DNA from: Oceanospirillum sanctuarii
GTDB lineage: Bacteria; Pseudomonadota; Gammaproteobacteria; Pseudomonadales; Halomonadaceae
DNA length: 64,000 bases
Assembly (NCBI RefSeq): GCF_002150805.1
Contig: NZ_MTBA01000001.1
Location: 1-64,000, forward strand
Reading direction: 5' to 3'
The notes beneath the pieces are model-generated. The model was not told where the DNA came from and ran no database searches. It was given only the letters and a program-made list of their open reading frames with translations. Of this stretch, positions 25,871 to 34,927 are shown one piece after another. Both the position numbers and the translations under genes were made by a program. Position 1 is the stretch's first letter; every line of letters starts with the position of its first letter.

Positions 25871-27251
25871 GGTCAGAGTCCTCCTGTTGAATCGCGGAGC
25901 AGTTGTCCTGATGGTTAGTAGCAGGGATTACTGGCAGGGTGACTTCTGTCAGCGTACCGCTTTCGGTTTGTTTATTGCCCGATGCTTGATTGGTTCCCGA
26001 TACCCGACTATTGCCCGGACCGTAGTTTGCTTTGCCGTTTACGGCTGTATCACTATTCAGGCTGTAAAGGCGCACGGTTCCCTGAAAACGGTTGATGGTG
26101 GCGTGGGTTAGGAACAGACCGATCCCCATGCCTTCCTCTTTGGTGGAGACAAAAGCTTCACCCAGTCGGGCAGCAACATCAGGGTCGATACCCGGACCAT
26201 AATCTCTGATCCGGATCACACATTCGTAGTCGTCCCAGCGAACACTGATATCCACCCGCTCAGGGCTGACATCTGCCGCATTGTTGAGCAGATTAAGCAG
26301 TGCCTGCTCCAGCGTTTTATCCCGCTCCAGCAGTGGCATCGGCAGATCGTTATCGCAACTGAGGCTGAAATGCACATCCGGGCGCAGCACCTGCCAGTCC
26401 TCGATGATGGGGGCGATAAAATCACAAACCGGAGTTCGGGTCACACGATTGATCTCTGCCTGCTGAGTCAGTAATTGGAGTTTGTCTTTGCAGCGATCCA
26501 CCTGTTCCCGCATCAGGGCAAGATCTTCCTGTAGCAGCTGATCATCGGGGTAATCCCTGCTGATATCTTTCAGCATGACCGCAAGGGTGGAAAGCGGCGT
26601 GCCCAGCTCATGAGCCGTACCGGCAGCCTGAGTGGCAACCGCTAAAATCTGTTCATCCCTCAGTACCTGTTCCCGCACTTCCCCCAGCATCTTCTCTCTG
26701 TGCCTTAAAGTGTGAGCCATCTTAAAGACAAAGGTGGTGATCAGGCCGGTCGAAAGCAGGAAGTTCAGCCACATACCAAGCAGGTGCAGATTGATGCCAA
26801 CACCGGTATGGCTTAGCTCAGGCACGGCGATATAAAACTGCATCAGGAAGGTATAAGAGCTGAGTACTGCCGCGGCGATAATCCAGGTAAAGATCCAGGG
26901 CAGGGTAGCGGCACTGATGGTCAGAGGCACCAGAAAATAGGAGATAAAGGGGTTATTTGCACCGCCTGAGTAATAGAAAAAGAGGCTCAGACCGATCACA
27001 TCCGCCAGCAGGTGAAACAGGTATTCCGAGTCCGTAACCCGATAAGGTAAGCCAAGACGCCACCAGGTGAGCATATTCAGCGCAGCCATCACGATGATGA
27101 TCATGATCAGGGGGACTGCCAGAAGATGAATCTTGAGTATCTCAGTGCCTATGATGATCGACAGCAGAAAACCGGTCCAGGCGATACCCCGGATCAGAGT
27201 CAGGCGGATCAGATTTCGCCCCGGTGTCGATAATGGCAGTGGCTGGTTCAT
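25848..27251 (-). CDS. regB: RegB/PrrB/RoxS-type redox sensor histidine kinase
   Basis: A 467-residue kinase with six membrane segments (about 20-180). The quinone-binding motif GGANNPF (96-102) fits the RegB GG-x-x-NPF pattern exactly. The H-box AAGTAHELGTPLSTLAVML has His214; RCKDKL includes the conserved redox-active Cys (C254). The ATPase part shows NLLNNAADVS (N box), IRDYGPGID (G1) and GMGIGLFL (G2). A 40-residue Asn/Gly/Ser-rich insertion after about 400 (NSDTAVNGKANYGPGNS) is unusual and probably a flexible tail. Autophosphorylation should respond to ubiquinone redox state. Confidence 0.93.
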   Translation of the reverse strand: MNQPLPLSTPGRNLIRLTLIRGIAWTGFLLSIIIGTEILKIHLLAVPLIMIIIVMAALNMLTWWRLGLPYRVTDSEYLFHLLADVIGLSLFFYYSGGANNPFISYFLVPLTISAATLPWIFTWIIAAAVLSSYTFLMQFYIAVPELSHTGVGINLHLLGMWLNFLLSTGLITTFVFKMAHTLRHREKMLGEVREQVLRDEQILAVATQAAGTAHELGTPLSTLAVMLKDISRDYPDDQLLQEDLALMREQVDRCKDKLQLLTQQAEINRVTRTPVCDFIAPIIEDWQVLRPDVHFSLSCDNDLPMPLLERDKTLEQALLNLLNNAADVSPERVDISVRWDDYECVIRIRDYGPGIDPDVAARLGEAFVSTKEEGMGIGLFLTHATINRFQGTVRLYSLNSDTAVNGKANYGPGNSRVSGTNQASGNKQTESGTLTEVTLPVIPATNHQDNCSAIQQEDSDHEPAKPE

Positions 27252-27458
27252 GCAAATAACCGCAGTAAATGAACAGAAATAACATTGAATATCAAAACAT
27301 TATGCCCTGTTGCTGCCCTAAACGGGAGCGCTATTGCCGTAGCAAAATGTCGCAGGTGCCGAGTCGCAATTCCCCGAAATCCAAATGATCTGCCCTGAGT
27401 TTCCCTTCGTAGAAGCGGGCATAACACGCCTTATTTCCAACAAAGGAGAGTAAAGGAT

Positions 27459-28031
27459 ATGCGATATATCCTGCTGTTATGGTCATTGTTTGTGCTGACT
27501 GGGTGTAGCTCTATGAATATCGAAGACTTTTCAGACAAAGAGCCCAAACTGGTACTGGAAGATTACTTTCAGGGCAAAACCTACGCCTGGGGAATGTTTG
27601 AGGACAGGTTCGGCACCGTTCGTCGCCAGTTTCAGGTAGAGATCGACGGTCGATGGGACGGCCGTACTCTTACCCTTGATGAGTACTTTCTTTACGACGA
27701 TGGCGAAAAAGATAAGCGTACCTGGGTGATTACCAAGCACTCCGATGGGCGATACACAGGTACTTTTGGCGAGATCGTTGGTGAGGCGGAAGGTCAGGTT
27801 CGTGGCAACGCTCTGAACTGGGTTTACGTCATGGATCTGGCCGTAGGTGATGATACCTGGCGAGTGAAGTTTGACGACTGGATGTTCCTGCAGCCCGGTA
27901 ACGCCATGATTAACCGGGCTGTGGTGAAGAAATGGGGCTTCGAGTTGGGCACAGTGACCCTCTTCTTTACCCCGGAGAAGATGCTGAACGGCGCGCCTTT
28001 TGAACTCTCACTCACTAAAAACAGTCAGTAG
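27459..28031 (+). CDS. DUF3833-family lipoprotein
   Basis: A 190-residue secreted lipoprotein: signal peptide with lipobox L-T-G-C (Cys near residue 16), followed by a beta-rich domain with GRWDGRTLTLDEYFLYDDGEKDKRTW, matching the DUF3833 pattern. Function unknown. RBS AAAGGAG lies close upstream. It is convergent with the cyclase gene, with a symmetrical hairpin at 28050-28085 between them. Confidence 0.85.
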   Translation: MRYILLLWSLFVLTGCSSMNIEDFSDKEPKLVLEDYFQGKTYAWGMFEDRFGTVRRQFQVEIDGRWDGRTLTLDEYFLYDDGEKDKRTWVITKHSDGRYTGTFGEIVGEAEGQVRGNALNWVYVMDLAVGDDTWRVKFDDWMFLQPGNAMINRAVVKKWGFELGTVTLFFTPEKMLNGAPFELSLTKNSQ

Positions 28032-28049
28032 TTGCCGGAATAATATTCA

Positions 28050-28085
28050 GCCTGACTCAGGTTCGATTTCACACCTGAGTCAGGC
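28050..28085. terminator. Perfect 12-bp hairpin between convergent genes
   Basis: GCCTGACTCAGG (28050-28061) pairs perfectly with CCTGAGTCAGGC (28074-28085). It lies between two convergent stop codons, so probably a bidirectional terminator, although a long T run is missing. Confidence 0.65.
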
Positions 28086-28114
28086 TCGTTATAGGCAGCT
28101 GTCACGCTCCGTTA

Positions 28115-29869
28115 TCAGGCTTCTTCCGGCACCTTTTGACTTGCCGCCGAGCTGGATGCAGTTTGCCCGCAGGTCTGCGCCAAATAGGCTTCCTGATAAA
28201 GTACGCAACGGTTTCTGCCATGGCGTTTGGCCTGATAAAGCGCCTGATCCGCCTGTTTTAAAACCTGCTTAGGTGTGTGCGAGTTCTGATGAAAACTTGC
28301 CACGCCAACTGAGATACGGATCGTTCCGATCTGCTCAAGCATCATTTCAGCCACGCTGCTTCTCAGGCGTTCAGCCATCGCCAAAGCATGTTCTTTCGGT
28401 GTATTGGGCAGAACCAATACAAATTCCTCTCCGCCGGTACGAGCGACAATATCCTGTTCACGGGACAGTTCAGACATCTTCTGACACAGGCTGACCAGCG
28501 CCTTATCGCCGGCTTCGTGGCCAAACCTGTCATTCACCTGTTTAAAGTGATCGATATCCACGGCTAAAACCGAGAAGAATTTCCCTTCCTGTTCAAAGCG
28601 GGAAAGGCAAAGATCCAAACTGCGGCGGTTGTAGGCTCCGGTTAGAGGGTCGGTTGATGCCGCATGTCGAAGTTGTCCGATCTGTTGTTGCAGCAGGCTG
28701 AAGCCTTTGAGCATGGCGCGTTTGAGTTCGCTGCTTTCAAAGTACCAGGAACGAATCTGAGTCAGACGGTTATAGGTGTTGGGCTGATCCATGGTTCTGG
28801 CAGTTTCCGCCAATTGTTTTAACGGTCGGGCGATCAGTCGTGACAGCAGCCAGATGGTCAGAAAGGTCACCGCTGCCATCGGCAGTGAGCGATAAAAAAC
28901 CTCCGCCATCAGACTGTTCAGGGAGGCGAGAGTCGCCTCAACCGGACGCTGTGCTATCACTCCCCAATGCGCGATGCCGATGGGCGCGAAGCCCGCCAGC
29001 ATCTCAATATTCTTACTGTTGGTGATCCTTAGCGCACCATCATTGCCTTCCAGTACACGACTGATCACCTGATTGCCTTCAACCACTTCACCAACCCGAC
29101 TCTGATCCGGGTGATAGATCAGGCGATGATTCGCATCCACCACATAAATGTAAGATCCGTCCTTGTAGTAGTGGGTCGCCAGCAGATCATTGAGAATGCT
29201 GCGCTCTTTAAGGTAGAGGCTGCCACCGATATAGCCCAGATAATTGCCCTGAGCATCAAACAGCGGATGAGAGATAAACACCAGCAAGCGGCCTGTGGCG
29301 GAAATATAGGGTGCGCTGATCAGCGCTTTTTTCTGCAGCAGGGCTTCCCGTGCGCCATCTGATTTCAGCCGTTCGCCAATAATTTCCAGTGTGTTGGGGG
29401 AGGTCGCCAGCACTTGCCCGGTGTGGTCGGCAATCACCACAGAATTAAAACTGTCAGTTTGCAGTCGCAGTCGATCAGCATGGTGCAATAGCAGAGCGCT
29501 GTCGTGGATCTGTCCCTGTATTTCACCAGCCGCAAACGCCAGCTGCTGCTGAGCTGCTTTCAGGAAGTTGTTAGTGGTGGATGCCAGTTTGGTAGCGTAG
29601 GCAAAATTGCTGTTCAGTTCATGCTGAATCAATTGCTTCTTCTGTACCTGATAGCTGGCGTAAAAGCTGTTCAGCAGGGTCAGCATGGCCGCAGAAAAGG
29701 CTAACAGCAGGATCAGGCGATTCAGAGTCAGGTAATCGTGACCTGCTGGCTCTGCACCGGCGGACTCTGGCTCTGCATCGGCGGACTCTGTCCGGGCATT
29801 ACGGGTCTCCGTCCCTGAAGTACCGGTATCAGACAGTGGTAGCAGATGTTCTGTTTGCGATGGTTCCAT
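28115..29869 (-). CDS. Diguanylate cyclase with double CACHE sensor domain
   Basis: About 584 residues: acidic low-complexity N-terminus, TM1 (about 52-72), extracytoplasmic double-CACHE domain (about 80-320; VVIADHTGQVLATSPN and YIYVVDANHRLIYHPD), TM2 (about 325-345), HAMP-like linker, then GGDEF (about 405-565). The active site reads RTGGEEF (near 478), and an autoinhibitory I-site RxxD sits five residues earlier (REQD-IVART-GGEEF). So it should synthesise c-di-GMP with product inhibition in response to a small extracellular ligand. The N-terminal coding region contains a 21-bp tandem repeat. Confidence 0.92.
   Translation of the reverse strand: MEPSQTEHLLPLSDTGTSGTETRNARTESADAEPESAGAEPAGHDYLTLNRLILLLAFSAAMLTLLNSFYASYQVQKKQLIQHELNSNFAYATKLASTTNNFLKAAQQQLAFAAGEIQGQIHDSALLLHHADRLRLQTDSFNSVVIADHTGQVLATSPNTLEIIGERLKSDGAREALLQKKALISAPYISATGRLLVFISHPLFDAQGNYLGYIGGSLYLKERSILNDLLATHYYKDGSYIYVVDANHRLIYHPDQSRVGEVVEGNQVISRVLEGNDGALRITNSKNIEMLAGFAPIGIAHWGVIAQRPVEATLASLNSLMAEVFYRSLPMAAVTFLTIWLLSRLIARPLKQLAETARTMDQPNTYNRLTQIRSWYFESSELKRAMLKGFSLLQQQIGQLRHAASTDPLTGAYNRRSLDLCLSRFEQEGKFFSVLAVDIDHFKQVNDRFGHEAGDKALVSLCQKMSELSREQDIVARTGGEEFVLVLPNTPKEHALAMAERLRSSVAEMMLEQIGTIRISVGVASFHQNSHTPKQVLKQADQALYQAKRHGRNRCVLYQEAYLAQTCGQTASSSAASQKVPEEA
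29747..29788 (-). repeat. 21-bp tandem repeat inside the cyclase gene
   Basis: TGGCTCTGCACCGGCGGACTC (29747-29767) is followed directly by a copy with one change (29768-29788). It encodes an in-frame seven-residue duplication (ESADAEP / ESAGAEP) in the disordered N-terminus. Confidence 0.85.
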
Positions 29870-29977
29870 GCGCTGACATTCCCTGTGGGCTGGAAGAAAG
29901 GCAGATGAAATACCTACATTTAACGTGGTATTTCATATCTTTGTAATGGCGGGATGCATAATAGCGGCTGCTAAAAT

Positions 29978-30004
29978 AAAAGCGAGCCTTTCATGCTCGC
30001 TTTT
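29978..30004 (-). terminator. Intrinsic terminator of fumC
   Basis: AAAAGCGAGC (29978-29987) and GCTCGCTTTT (29995-30004) form a 10-bp stem. Read on the minus strand it ends with TTTTATTTTAG, 25 bases past the fumC stop. Confidence 0.85.
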
Positions 30005-30028
30005 GGTGCATTGAGATAGAGTTTAGAC

Positions 30029-31393
30029 TCAGGTCAATTCTGTCGGGTTCATCAGCTGTTCCAGCGTTTGCCGGTTGATGCCTGTCATCTCCTGTGCAAC
30101 GTCTATCACAGGGCGTTTTTCCTTGTAGGCTTTCTTGGCGATCTCGGCGGCTTTCATATAGCCAATGACCGGATTCAAGGCTGTAATCAGAATCGGATTA
30201 CGTGCAAGGCTCTCTTCGATCACGTCGTGATTGATGGTGAAGTCAGCAACGGCCTTATCGTTCAGGTGTCTGGCGCTTTCGGTCAGCAGCTCCAGACTTT
30301 CGATCAGGTTGCAGGCGATTAGCGGCAGCATCACATTCAGCTCAAAGTTGCCGGATTGTCCTGCGATAGTGATGGTGCTGTCGTTGCCGATCACCTGAGC
30401 TGCAGCCATAGCCACGGCTTCCGGAATCACAGGGTTAACCTTGCCTGGCATAATGGATGATCCGGGCTGTAGTGCTGTGAGTGATATTTCTCCTAAGCCC
30501 GCTAAAGGCCCTGAGTTCATCCAGCGCAGATCATTGGCGATCTTCATCAGAGCAACAGCGCAGGTCTTTAAACTACCGGACAGAGCAACCGCCACGTCCT
30601 GACTGCCGATACGGGCAAAGGCGTTTTCTGCCGGGGAAAAGTGAATACCTGTATTGAGGCTCAGATGGCGACAGAACAGCCCTTTAAAATCCGGATGAGC
30701 GTTAATGCCTGTGCCTACCGCAGTACCACCCTGAGCCAGCTGGTGTAACTGAGGCTGCAGGCTCTTCAGCTGCTGTACGGATTCATCCAGCTGATGTGCC
30801 CAGGTATTGAGGGTCTGGCCGAAGGTCACCGGCATGGCATCCATCAGATGGGTACGGCCGGTTTTGGTGACATTTTTCAGTGCCAGTGCGCGTTCTTTAA
30901 GGGTCTTGCTCAGCTGGTTTAATGCCGGTATCAGCTGATCGCTAAGTAAAATGGCGGCACTGATATGCAGGGCGCTGGGAATCGTATCGTTGCTGCTTTG
31001 CCCGAGATTGATCTGATCATTCGCGCTGACCTCCTGATGTAGTTGTCCGCCTGCCAGATGCGCCAGTACCTCATTCGCATTCATATTGCTGCTGGTGCCG
31101 GAGCCGGTCTGAAATCGGTCGATGGGGAAGTGACGCATCATGTCATCTGATGTGAGCAGGCGATCAACCTGTTCGGATACCGCATTGGCAACAGGCTGAT
31201 CCAGTAGTTCCAGATCGGCATTAGCAGAGGCTGCAGCCTGTTTCACCCTTAATAACGCACGGATAAAGGGTTCAGGCATAGGCTGCTTGCTGATGGCAAA
31301 GTTATTGATAGCGCGCTGGGTTTGCGCGCCATACAGGGCATCAAATGGGATCTCCACGGCGCCCATGCTGTCGTGTTCGGTTCTTGATTTCAT
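30029..31393 (-). CDS. fumC: Class II fumarate hydratase
   Basis: A 454-residue enzyme, normal length for the iron-independent FumC, converting fumarate and malate in the TCA cycle. Motifs: DRFQTGSGTSSNMNANEV, NDQINLGQSSNDTIPSA, GRTHLMDAMPVTFGQ (active-site His), and the family signature GSSIMPGKVNP (near 310). Monocistronic, with its own terminator. FumC is often used under iron limitation or oxidative stress instead of Fe-S fumarases; no Fur box is seen directly upstream. Confidence 0.96.
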   Translation of the reverse strand: MKSRTEHDSMGAVEIPFDALYGAQTQRAINNFAISKQPMPEPFIRALLRVKQAAASANADLELLDQPVANAVSEQVDRLLTSDDMMRHFPIDRFQTGSGTSSNMNANEVLAHLAGGQLHQEVSANDQINLGQSSNDTIPSALHISAAILLSDQLIPALNQLSKTLKERALALKNVTKTGRTHLMDAMPVTFGQTLNTWAHQLDESVQQLKSLQPQLHQLAQGGTAVGTGINAHPDFKGLFCRHLSLNTGIHFSPAENAFARIGSQDVAVALSGSLKTCAVALMKIANDLRWMNSGPLAGLGEISLTALQPGSSIMPGKVNPVIPEAVAMAAAQVIGNDSTITIAGQSGNFELNVMLPLIACNLIESLELLTESARHLNDKAVADFTINHDVIEESLARNPILITALNPVIGYMKAAEIAKKAYKEKRPVIDVAQEMTGINRQTLEQLMNPTELT

Positions 31394-31562
31394 GCGTTTT
31401 CCTTACCCGGAAGTGCTAATGCAAACTTCCGGCTGATGTGGGAGCATCGGTGTCACGCTAAAGCATAGGATAAAAATTTATTTTCTGATTGATTTCAGTT
31501 AGGGAAATGCTGAATAACCAGTGCTTTAAACGGAAAATAATAAAAAAGACAGGGGATAAAAC

Positions 31563-31997
31563 GTGATAAAACAGATGCGACAACTGATATTTGCCGCCAG
31601 TGCCGGTCTGATGCTGCTGACCAGTACCGAGACTTTTGCCCATGCAGCCCACTGCAAAGACACTGAGCTGGGCGAGCTGATGAAAAATATGAAGCAGGAG
31701 CTGAAAAGCTACGTTCAGAGCTTCAAACAATCCGACCAGGCTGCAATGCAGCAGCACCTGAATGAGCTGATTAAGGACTCCGAAGCTGCAAAAGAACTGA
31801 TCCCCATGAAATATGAGAAGCAGTCGGCAGGTTCGGTGGATATCCAGCGCTACCAGAATGGTATGGACGAACTGTTGGATCTTTTCCAGCGGCTGAATCA
31901 GGCTGCGGGTGATAAAGCGGCAATTAAGCCCTTACTGGCGGAAATCAAACAGCACAGTAAAGACAGTCACGAGGACTTTCGTAAGGATTGCGATTAA
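31563..31997 (+). CDS. Cytochrome b562-like periplasmic four-helix protein
   Basis: A 144-residue exported protein with a signal peptide (about 1-27, ending TFAHA) and four helices of the cytochrome b562 type. Candidate haem ligands are the Met of KNMKQELK in helix 1 and the His of DSHEDFRKD in helix 4, matching Met7 and His102 of the E. coli protein. A Cys near the mature N-terminus (HCKD) and one at the end (KDCD) are in position to form a disulfide linking helices 1 and 4, absent from E. coli. Electron-carrier function is inferred. GTG start at 31563, with AGGGGA upstream. Confidence 0.75.
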   Translation: MIKQMRQLIFAASAGLMLLTSTETFAHAAHCKDTELGELMKNMKQELKSYVQSFKQSDQAAMQQHLNELIKDSEAAKELIPMKYEKQSAGSVDIQRYQNGMDELLDLFQRLNQAAGDKAAIKPLLAEIKQHSKDSHEDFRKDCD

Positions 31998-32039
31998 CCT
32001 CTCGAAGACTTACCTGCGAGTCTTCAGGTATTCCTTAAA

Positions 32040-33350
32040 CTATTCTTCAACTTCAGGCAGGGCGTAGGCCATCACTGCGCCCAGTATCCCAAGCACCGAG
32101 AGTGCCAGAATCAGATTCAGCGCCCCGAAGCCGCTTAATGCGCTGCCAAAGCCGATCAAGAGTAAAACGATACCGATACAGGTATTGCTCACCGAGACAT
32201 AATCCGTGCGCTGGTTACCCGTTGCCATATTCACCAGATAGGTTTTCCGTCCGATCCGTACGCCTTCATGGGCGATTGTCAGCAGAAAATAACCCAATGG
32301 CAGCAACCAGATGCTGGCCAGCAGTTCCGGCAGCCAGAGGGCGATTGCGTTAATGCATAAACCCAGTGTTGCCGCGATAAGGGCAGAAACGATCATCACC
32401 TGCCGACTGGAATGATCGGCAAACATGCCCCAGAAAGGCCCTGAAAGCAGCCCCGCCAGCCCACTGGTAATCACAAAGATGCCCAGCGCCAGTGTTACTG
32501 ACTGATATTCACCGGAAAGAATCACGTAATAGGGAGCCGACAAGGCTGTGCAGAGCAGCAGGGAGCGCGTCAGTACAAAGTGTCGGAAGGGCTTATCGGT
32601 TTTTAGCAAGCTGAGCTTTTTCAGAGCATGGAGAAAACCGTTCTTACCGCCATCGGTTTCGCCGGGTTCTTCTATCACACGAGAGAACAACAAGGCTGCC
32701 AGCAACCACAGCGCGCCGCCAATGCCGATAAAGGCAGCGTAGAACAGCAGATCATTTTCCGCGCCGTCGGACTGGCCTTTAAAGTACAGGAGTCCCCCAG
32801 CAACCAGTGTGATACCGCCCGCCATACTTGAGGCTAATCCGCTTAAACGACCGCGTTTGGGTTTAGGGATGGTCTTTCCGGTGACATCTTTGGAGGCAAC
32901 CGAGCACAAGCCACGGGCGAGACTGAAAACCACCAGAAGGGCGATCACCGTCCAGCCTGCGGCATCACCGGTCAGGTAGAAAAGGCTCAATGCGATAGCG
33001 AACATACAGAGTGCCTGAATCGCAGAGCCGAGTACCCAGGCGGTTTTTCGGATCGCCATTTTGCGGACATAGCTTGCAATCAGCAGCTGCGGAATCAGAG
33101 AGCCGGATTCCCGAATCGGCACCAGAAAACCGATCAGGTAGAAGGGCGCACCCGCCAGATTCATCAATGCAGGCAGCACAACCTTAGGGTTGGCGAAGGC
33201 ATCACCCAGCTTGGTGAGGAACTGACTGAACAGAGTCTTGGTGAAATTGCCGGGAACTTCCCTGCAGGCCTCCGGGCTGATGTCCTTACAGGCGCGGGCA
33301 TCCTCCTCGTTAGCGAGTTTGTCGTAGAGATTATCAACCAGCTTTTCCAT
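32040..33350 (-). CDS. Major facilitator superfamily transporter
   Basis: A 436-residue protein: unusual hydrophilic N-terminus of about 60 residues (KLANEEDARACKDISPEACREVPG with two Cys), then about 11-12 membrane segments. SVASKDVTGKTIPKPKRGRLSGL resembles the loop 4-5 region and GPFWGMFADHSSRQVMI is a second-half loop A (G-x-x-x-D-x-x-x-R) motif. Substrate unknown. It stands alone on its strand; the neighbouring cytochrome gene converges on it. Confidence 0.8.
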   Translation of the reverse strand: MEKLVDNLYDKLANEEDARACKDISPEACREVPGNFTKTLFSQFLTKLGDAFANPKVVLPALMNLAGAPFYLIGFLVPIRESGSLIPQLLIASYVRKMAIRKTAWVLGSAIQALCMFAIALSLFYLTGDAAGWTVIALLVVFSLARGLCSVASKDVTGKTIPKPKRGRLSGLASSMAGGITLVAGGLLYFKGQSDGAENDLLFYAAFIGIGGALWLLAALLFSRVIEEPGETDGGKNGFLHALKKLSLLKTDKPFRHFVLTRSLLLCTALSAPYYVILSGEYQSVTLALGIFVITSGLAGLLSGPFWGMFADHSSRQVMIVSALIAATLGLCINAIALWLPELLASIWLLPLGYFLLTIAHEGVRIGRKTYLVNMATGNQRTDYVSVSNTCIGIVLLLIGFGSALSGFGALNLILALSVLGILGAVMAYALPEVEE

Positions 33351-33470
33351 CTCAATCCCTCCGGTTTGGCTGTCAATTCACCATAAATCAGTTAGTTAAC
33401 AATCTAACATGCGGTTGTGACGAATTATAGGAAGGCCATGCTTCAGATTGCTATCAAGCGAAGAAAATTA

Positions 33471-33510
33471 GGTATCTCAACTTGCGTAATAAAAGTGGAA
33501 CTGAGATACC
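33471..33510. repeat. Inverted repeat upstream of the ORFan gene
   Basis: GGTATCTCA (33471-33479) and TGAGATACC (33502-33510) frame an A/T-rich centre that also holds ACTT/AAGT. It lies about 60 bases upstream of the gene at 33573, near the left end of the A/T-rich insert-like segment. Confidence 0.65.
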
Positions 33511-33572
33511 AGTGTCAGACCATGTTCGTATTATTGTGTGTCGGGTTTGGGGCTACTTAATAGGTAACAAGA

Positions 33573-34403
33573 ATGAGTAAATTTTTTGTAGATCAATGTG
33601 AAAGCTTTATTAAAAGGGATATGGCCTACAATATCGAAAACTCCATCTGGGCAAGCGATGTTGAAGTGGCAGATAGGCTTCTTAGAAATAGTGGTGAAAT
33701 GGAAACTGTTTACGTGGAGTTGGCTACAAATTTTGGTCAGTCTGAGATCGATAGGTTTTTGGAAATAGTTTTATCTACAGCAGCGCACTGGAATCCTGAG
33801 TCTGCAAGAGAATATCGAACCCAAAAGTCTAAGTATGAGGGTTTGAATCACGAAATAGGAGTGTTAGCGGCTAAGTTGGCAGACTTATTAGAAGAACGTA
33901 GGGCGTTATCCAATGAGTCTGGTTTTTCCAGTAACCACCATTACAGTATTACGACTGTCATAGATAATGCAGCGGCTGGTAACGGACATTATCGCGGTTT
34001 TTTAAGAGAAAAACTGCTTAATCTGAGTGGTCAGTTCGACTTAAAGTACTGGCCTAGATTAAGTCAGTTTGTATCGGAAATTAGTGACGATGCCTTTCAA
34101 GCAGAAGTACTGGCTGGCGATGAATTAACTGCTGCCGCTATATCATCTCAGCGCTCTTCTGTAGCGGACTTTCTAAGAGCATTATTTGCAGCTGTTGAGG
34201 AGAGTGGTATTAGACTTGGAGGAAGGCTAAAGCCTGATTTTAGGTTAAGTGATAATGCGTTCTCAATAATCGCAAACTGTGCTTTAGGCCTTAAACCTGA
34301 AGAACTAATCGACGGTCCCTATGTTAAAAGTTTGAGACAACGTATGAGAAAGGCAAAAACAAGGGAGAGATCCGATAACTCGCTCCCACGCTCCGCGTGG
34401 TAG
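33573..34403 (+). CDS. Unknown protein (ORFan-like, A/T-richer, probably acquired)
   Basis: A 276-residue soluble protein with no signal peptide or membrane segment. I do not recognise a family. It is mostly helical, with a possible coiled coil at about 85-115 (KYEGLNHEIGVLAAKLADLLEERRAL) and a basic C-terminus (LRQRMRKAKTRERS). Base composition and codon use (many TTA, AGA, ATA) differ from all neighbours, indicating transfer. The last eight codons (NSLPRSAW) and the stop lie inside a REP-like palindrome, so the original C-terminus may have been replaced. Any defence role would be guesswork. Confidence 0.65.
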   Translation: MSKFFVDQCESFIKRDMAYNIENSIWASDVEVADRLLRNSGEMETVYVELATNFGQSEIDRFLEIVLSTAAHWNPESAREYRTQKSKYEGLNHEIGVLAAKLADLLEERRALSNESGFSSNHHYSITTVIDNAAAGNGHYRGFLREKLLNLSGQFDLKYWPRLSQFVSEISDDAFQAEVLAGDELTAAAISSQRSSVADFLRALFAAVEESGIRLGGRLKPDFRLSDNAFSIIANCALGLKPEELIDGPYVKSLRQRMRKAKTRERSDNSLPRSAW

Positions 34404-34443
34404 TGTATGGGCTTAGTTATTCCCACGCAGAGCGTGGGAACTA
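34383..34443. repeat. Inverted pair of REP-like palindromes
   Basis: CTCCCACGCTCCGCGTGG (34383-34400) and TCCCACGCAGAGCGTGGGAACT (34421-34442) are two copies, in opposite orientation, of the common gammaproteobacterial element GTTCCCACGCTCTGCGTGGGAAC. Together they form a BIME-like unit. Such elements are moved by REP-associated tyrosine transposases, none of which is in this window. Confidence 0.85.
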
Positions 34444-34483
34444 GGCTTTTGATTTACATCTCTTCCTATAAGATCCAACACTT

Positions 34484-34906
34484 ATGACCCAAAACTATAA
34501 AGGCTCTTGCCTGTGCGGCGGTGTGACCTTCTCCGTGACCGTCTTTAGCGAAAAAGCCGCGAACTGTTACTGTTCCATGTGCCGCAAGTTTCATGGTGCA
34601 GCCTTCGGAACTCTGGTTGAGGTTGAAGGCCTGACGTGGCTTTCTGGCCGATCCCTCCTGAACGATTATGTTGCCCCTAACGGTACTACCCGAACCTTCT
34701 GTGGTGAGTGTGGCTCCAGCATCGGTTTTCGTGTGAAAGGTGCGGGCTTTGATGAGATGGAACTGGCCATCGCCTGTTTTGACGAGGCGATTCCCGTAAA
34801 GATCGATGCTCAGATCTATACCCGTTACAAAAACAACTGGTGTGAGCTGCAAAAGGATCTCCCGGCTTTTCAGGAAGGTCGGGATTCAGATCAGCAGCAG
34901 AGCTGA
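34484..34906 (+). CDS. GFA-family (Mss4-like fold) zinc protein
   Basis: A 140-residue protein of the glutathione-dependent formaldehyde-activating enzyme-like family. Zinc ligands are in the expected order: GSCLCGGVTF (C-x-C), ANCYCSMCRKFHGAAFGT (C-x-C-x-x-C) and TRTFCGECGSSIGF (C-x-x-C). Catalytic GSH-formaldehyde adduct formation is shown only for a few members, so the role is uncertain. Followed after 21 bases by a small Cys-pair gene, probably cotranscribed. Confidence 0.88.
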   Translation: MTQNYKGSCLCGGVTFSVTVFSEKAANCYCSMCRKFHGAAFGTLVEVEGLTWLSGRSLLNDYVAPNGTTRTFCGECGSSIGFRVKGAGFDEMELAIACFDEAIPVKIDAQIYTRYKNNWCELQKDLPAFQEGRDSDQQQS

Positions 34907-34927
34907 AAAAACTAAGCGAGAGATCAA

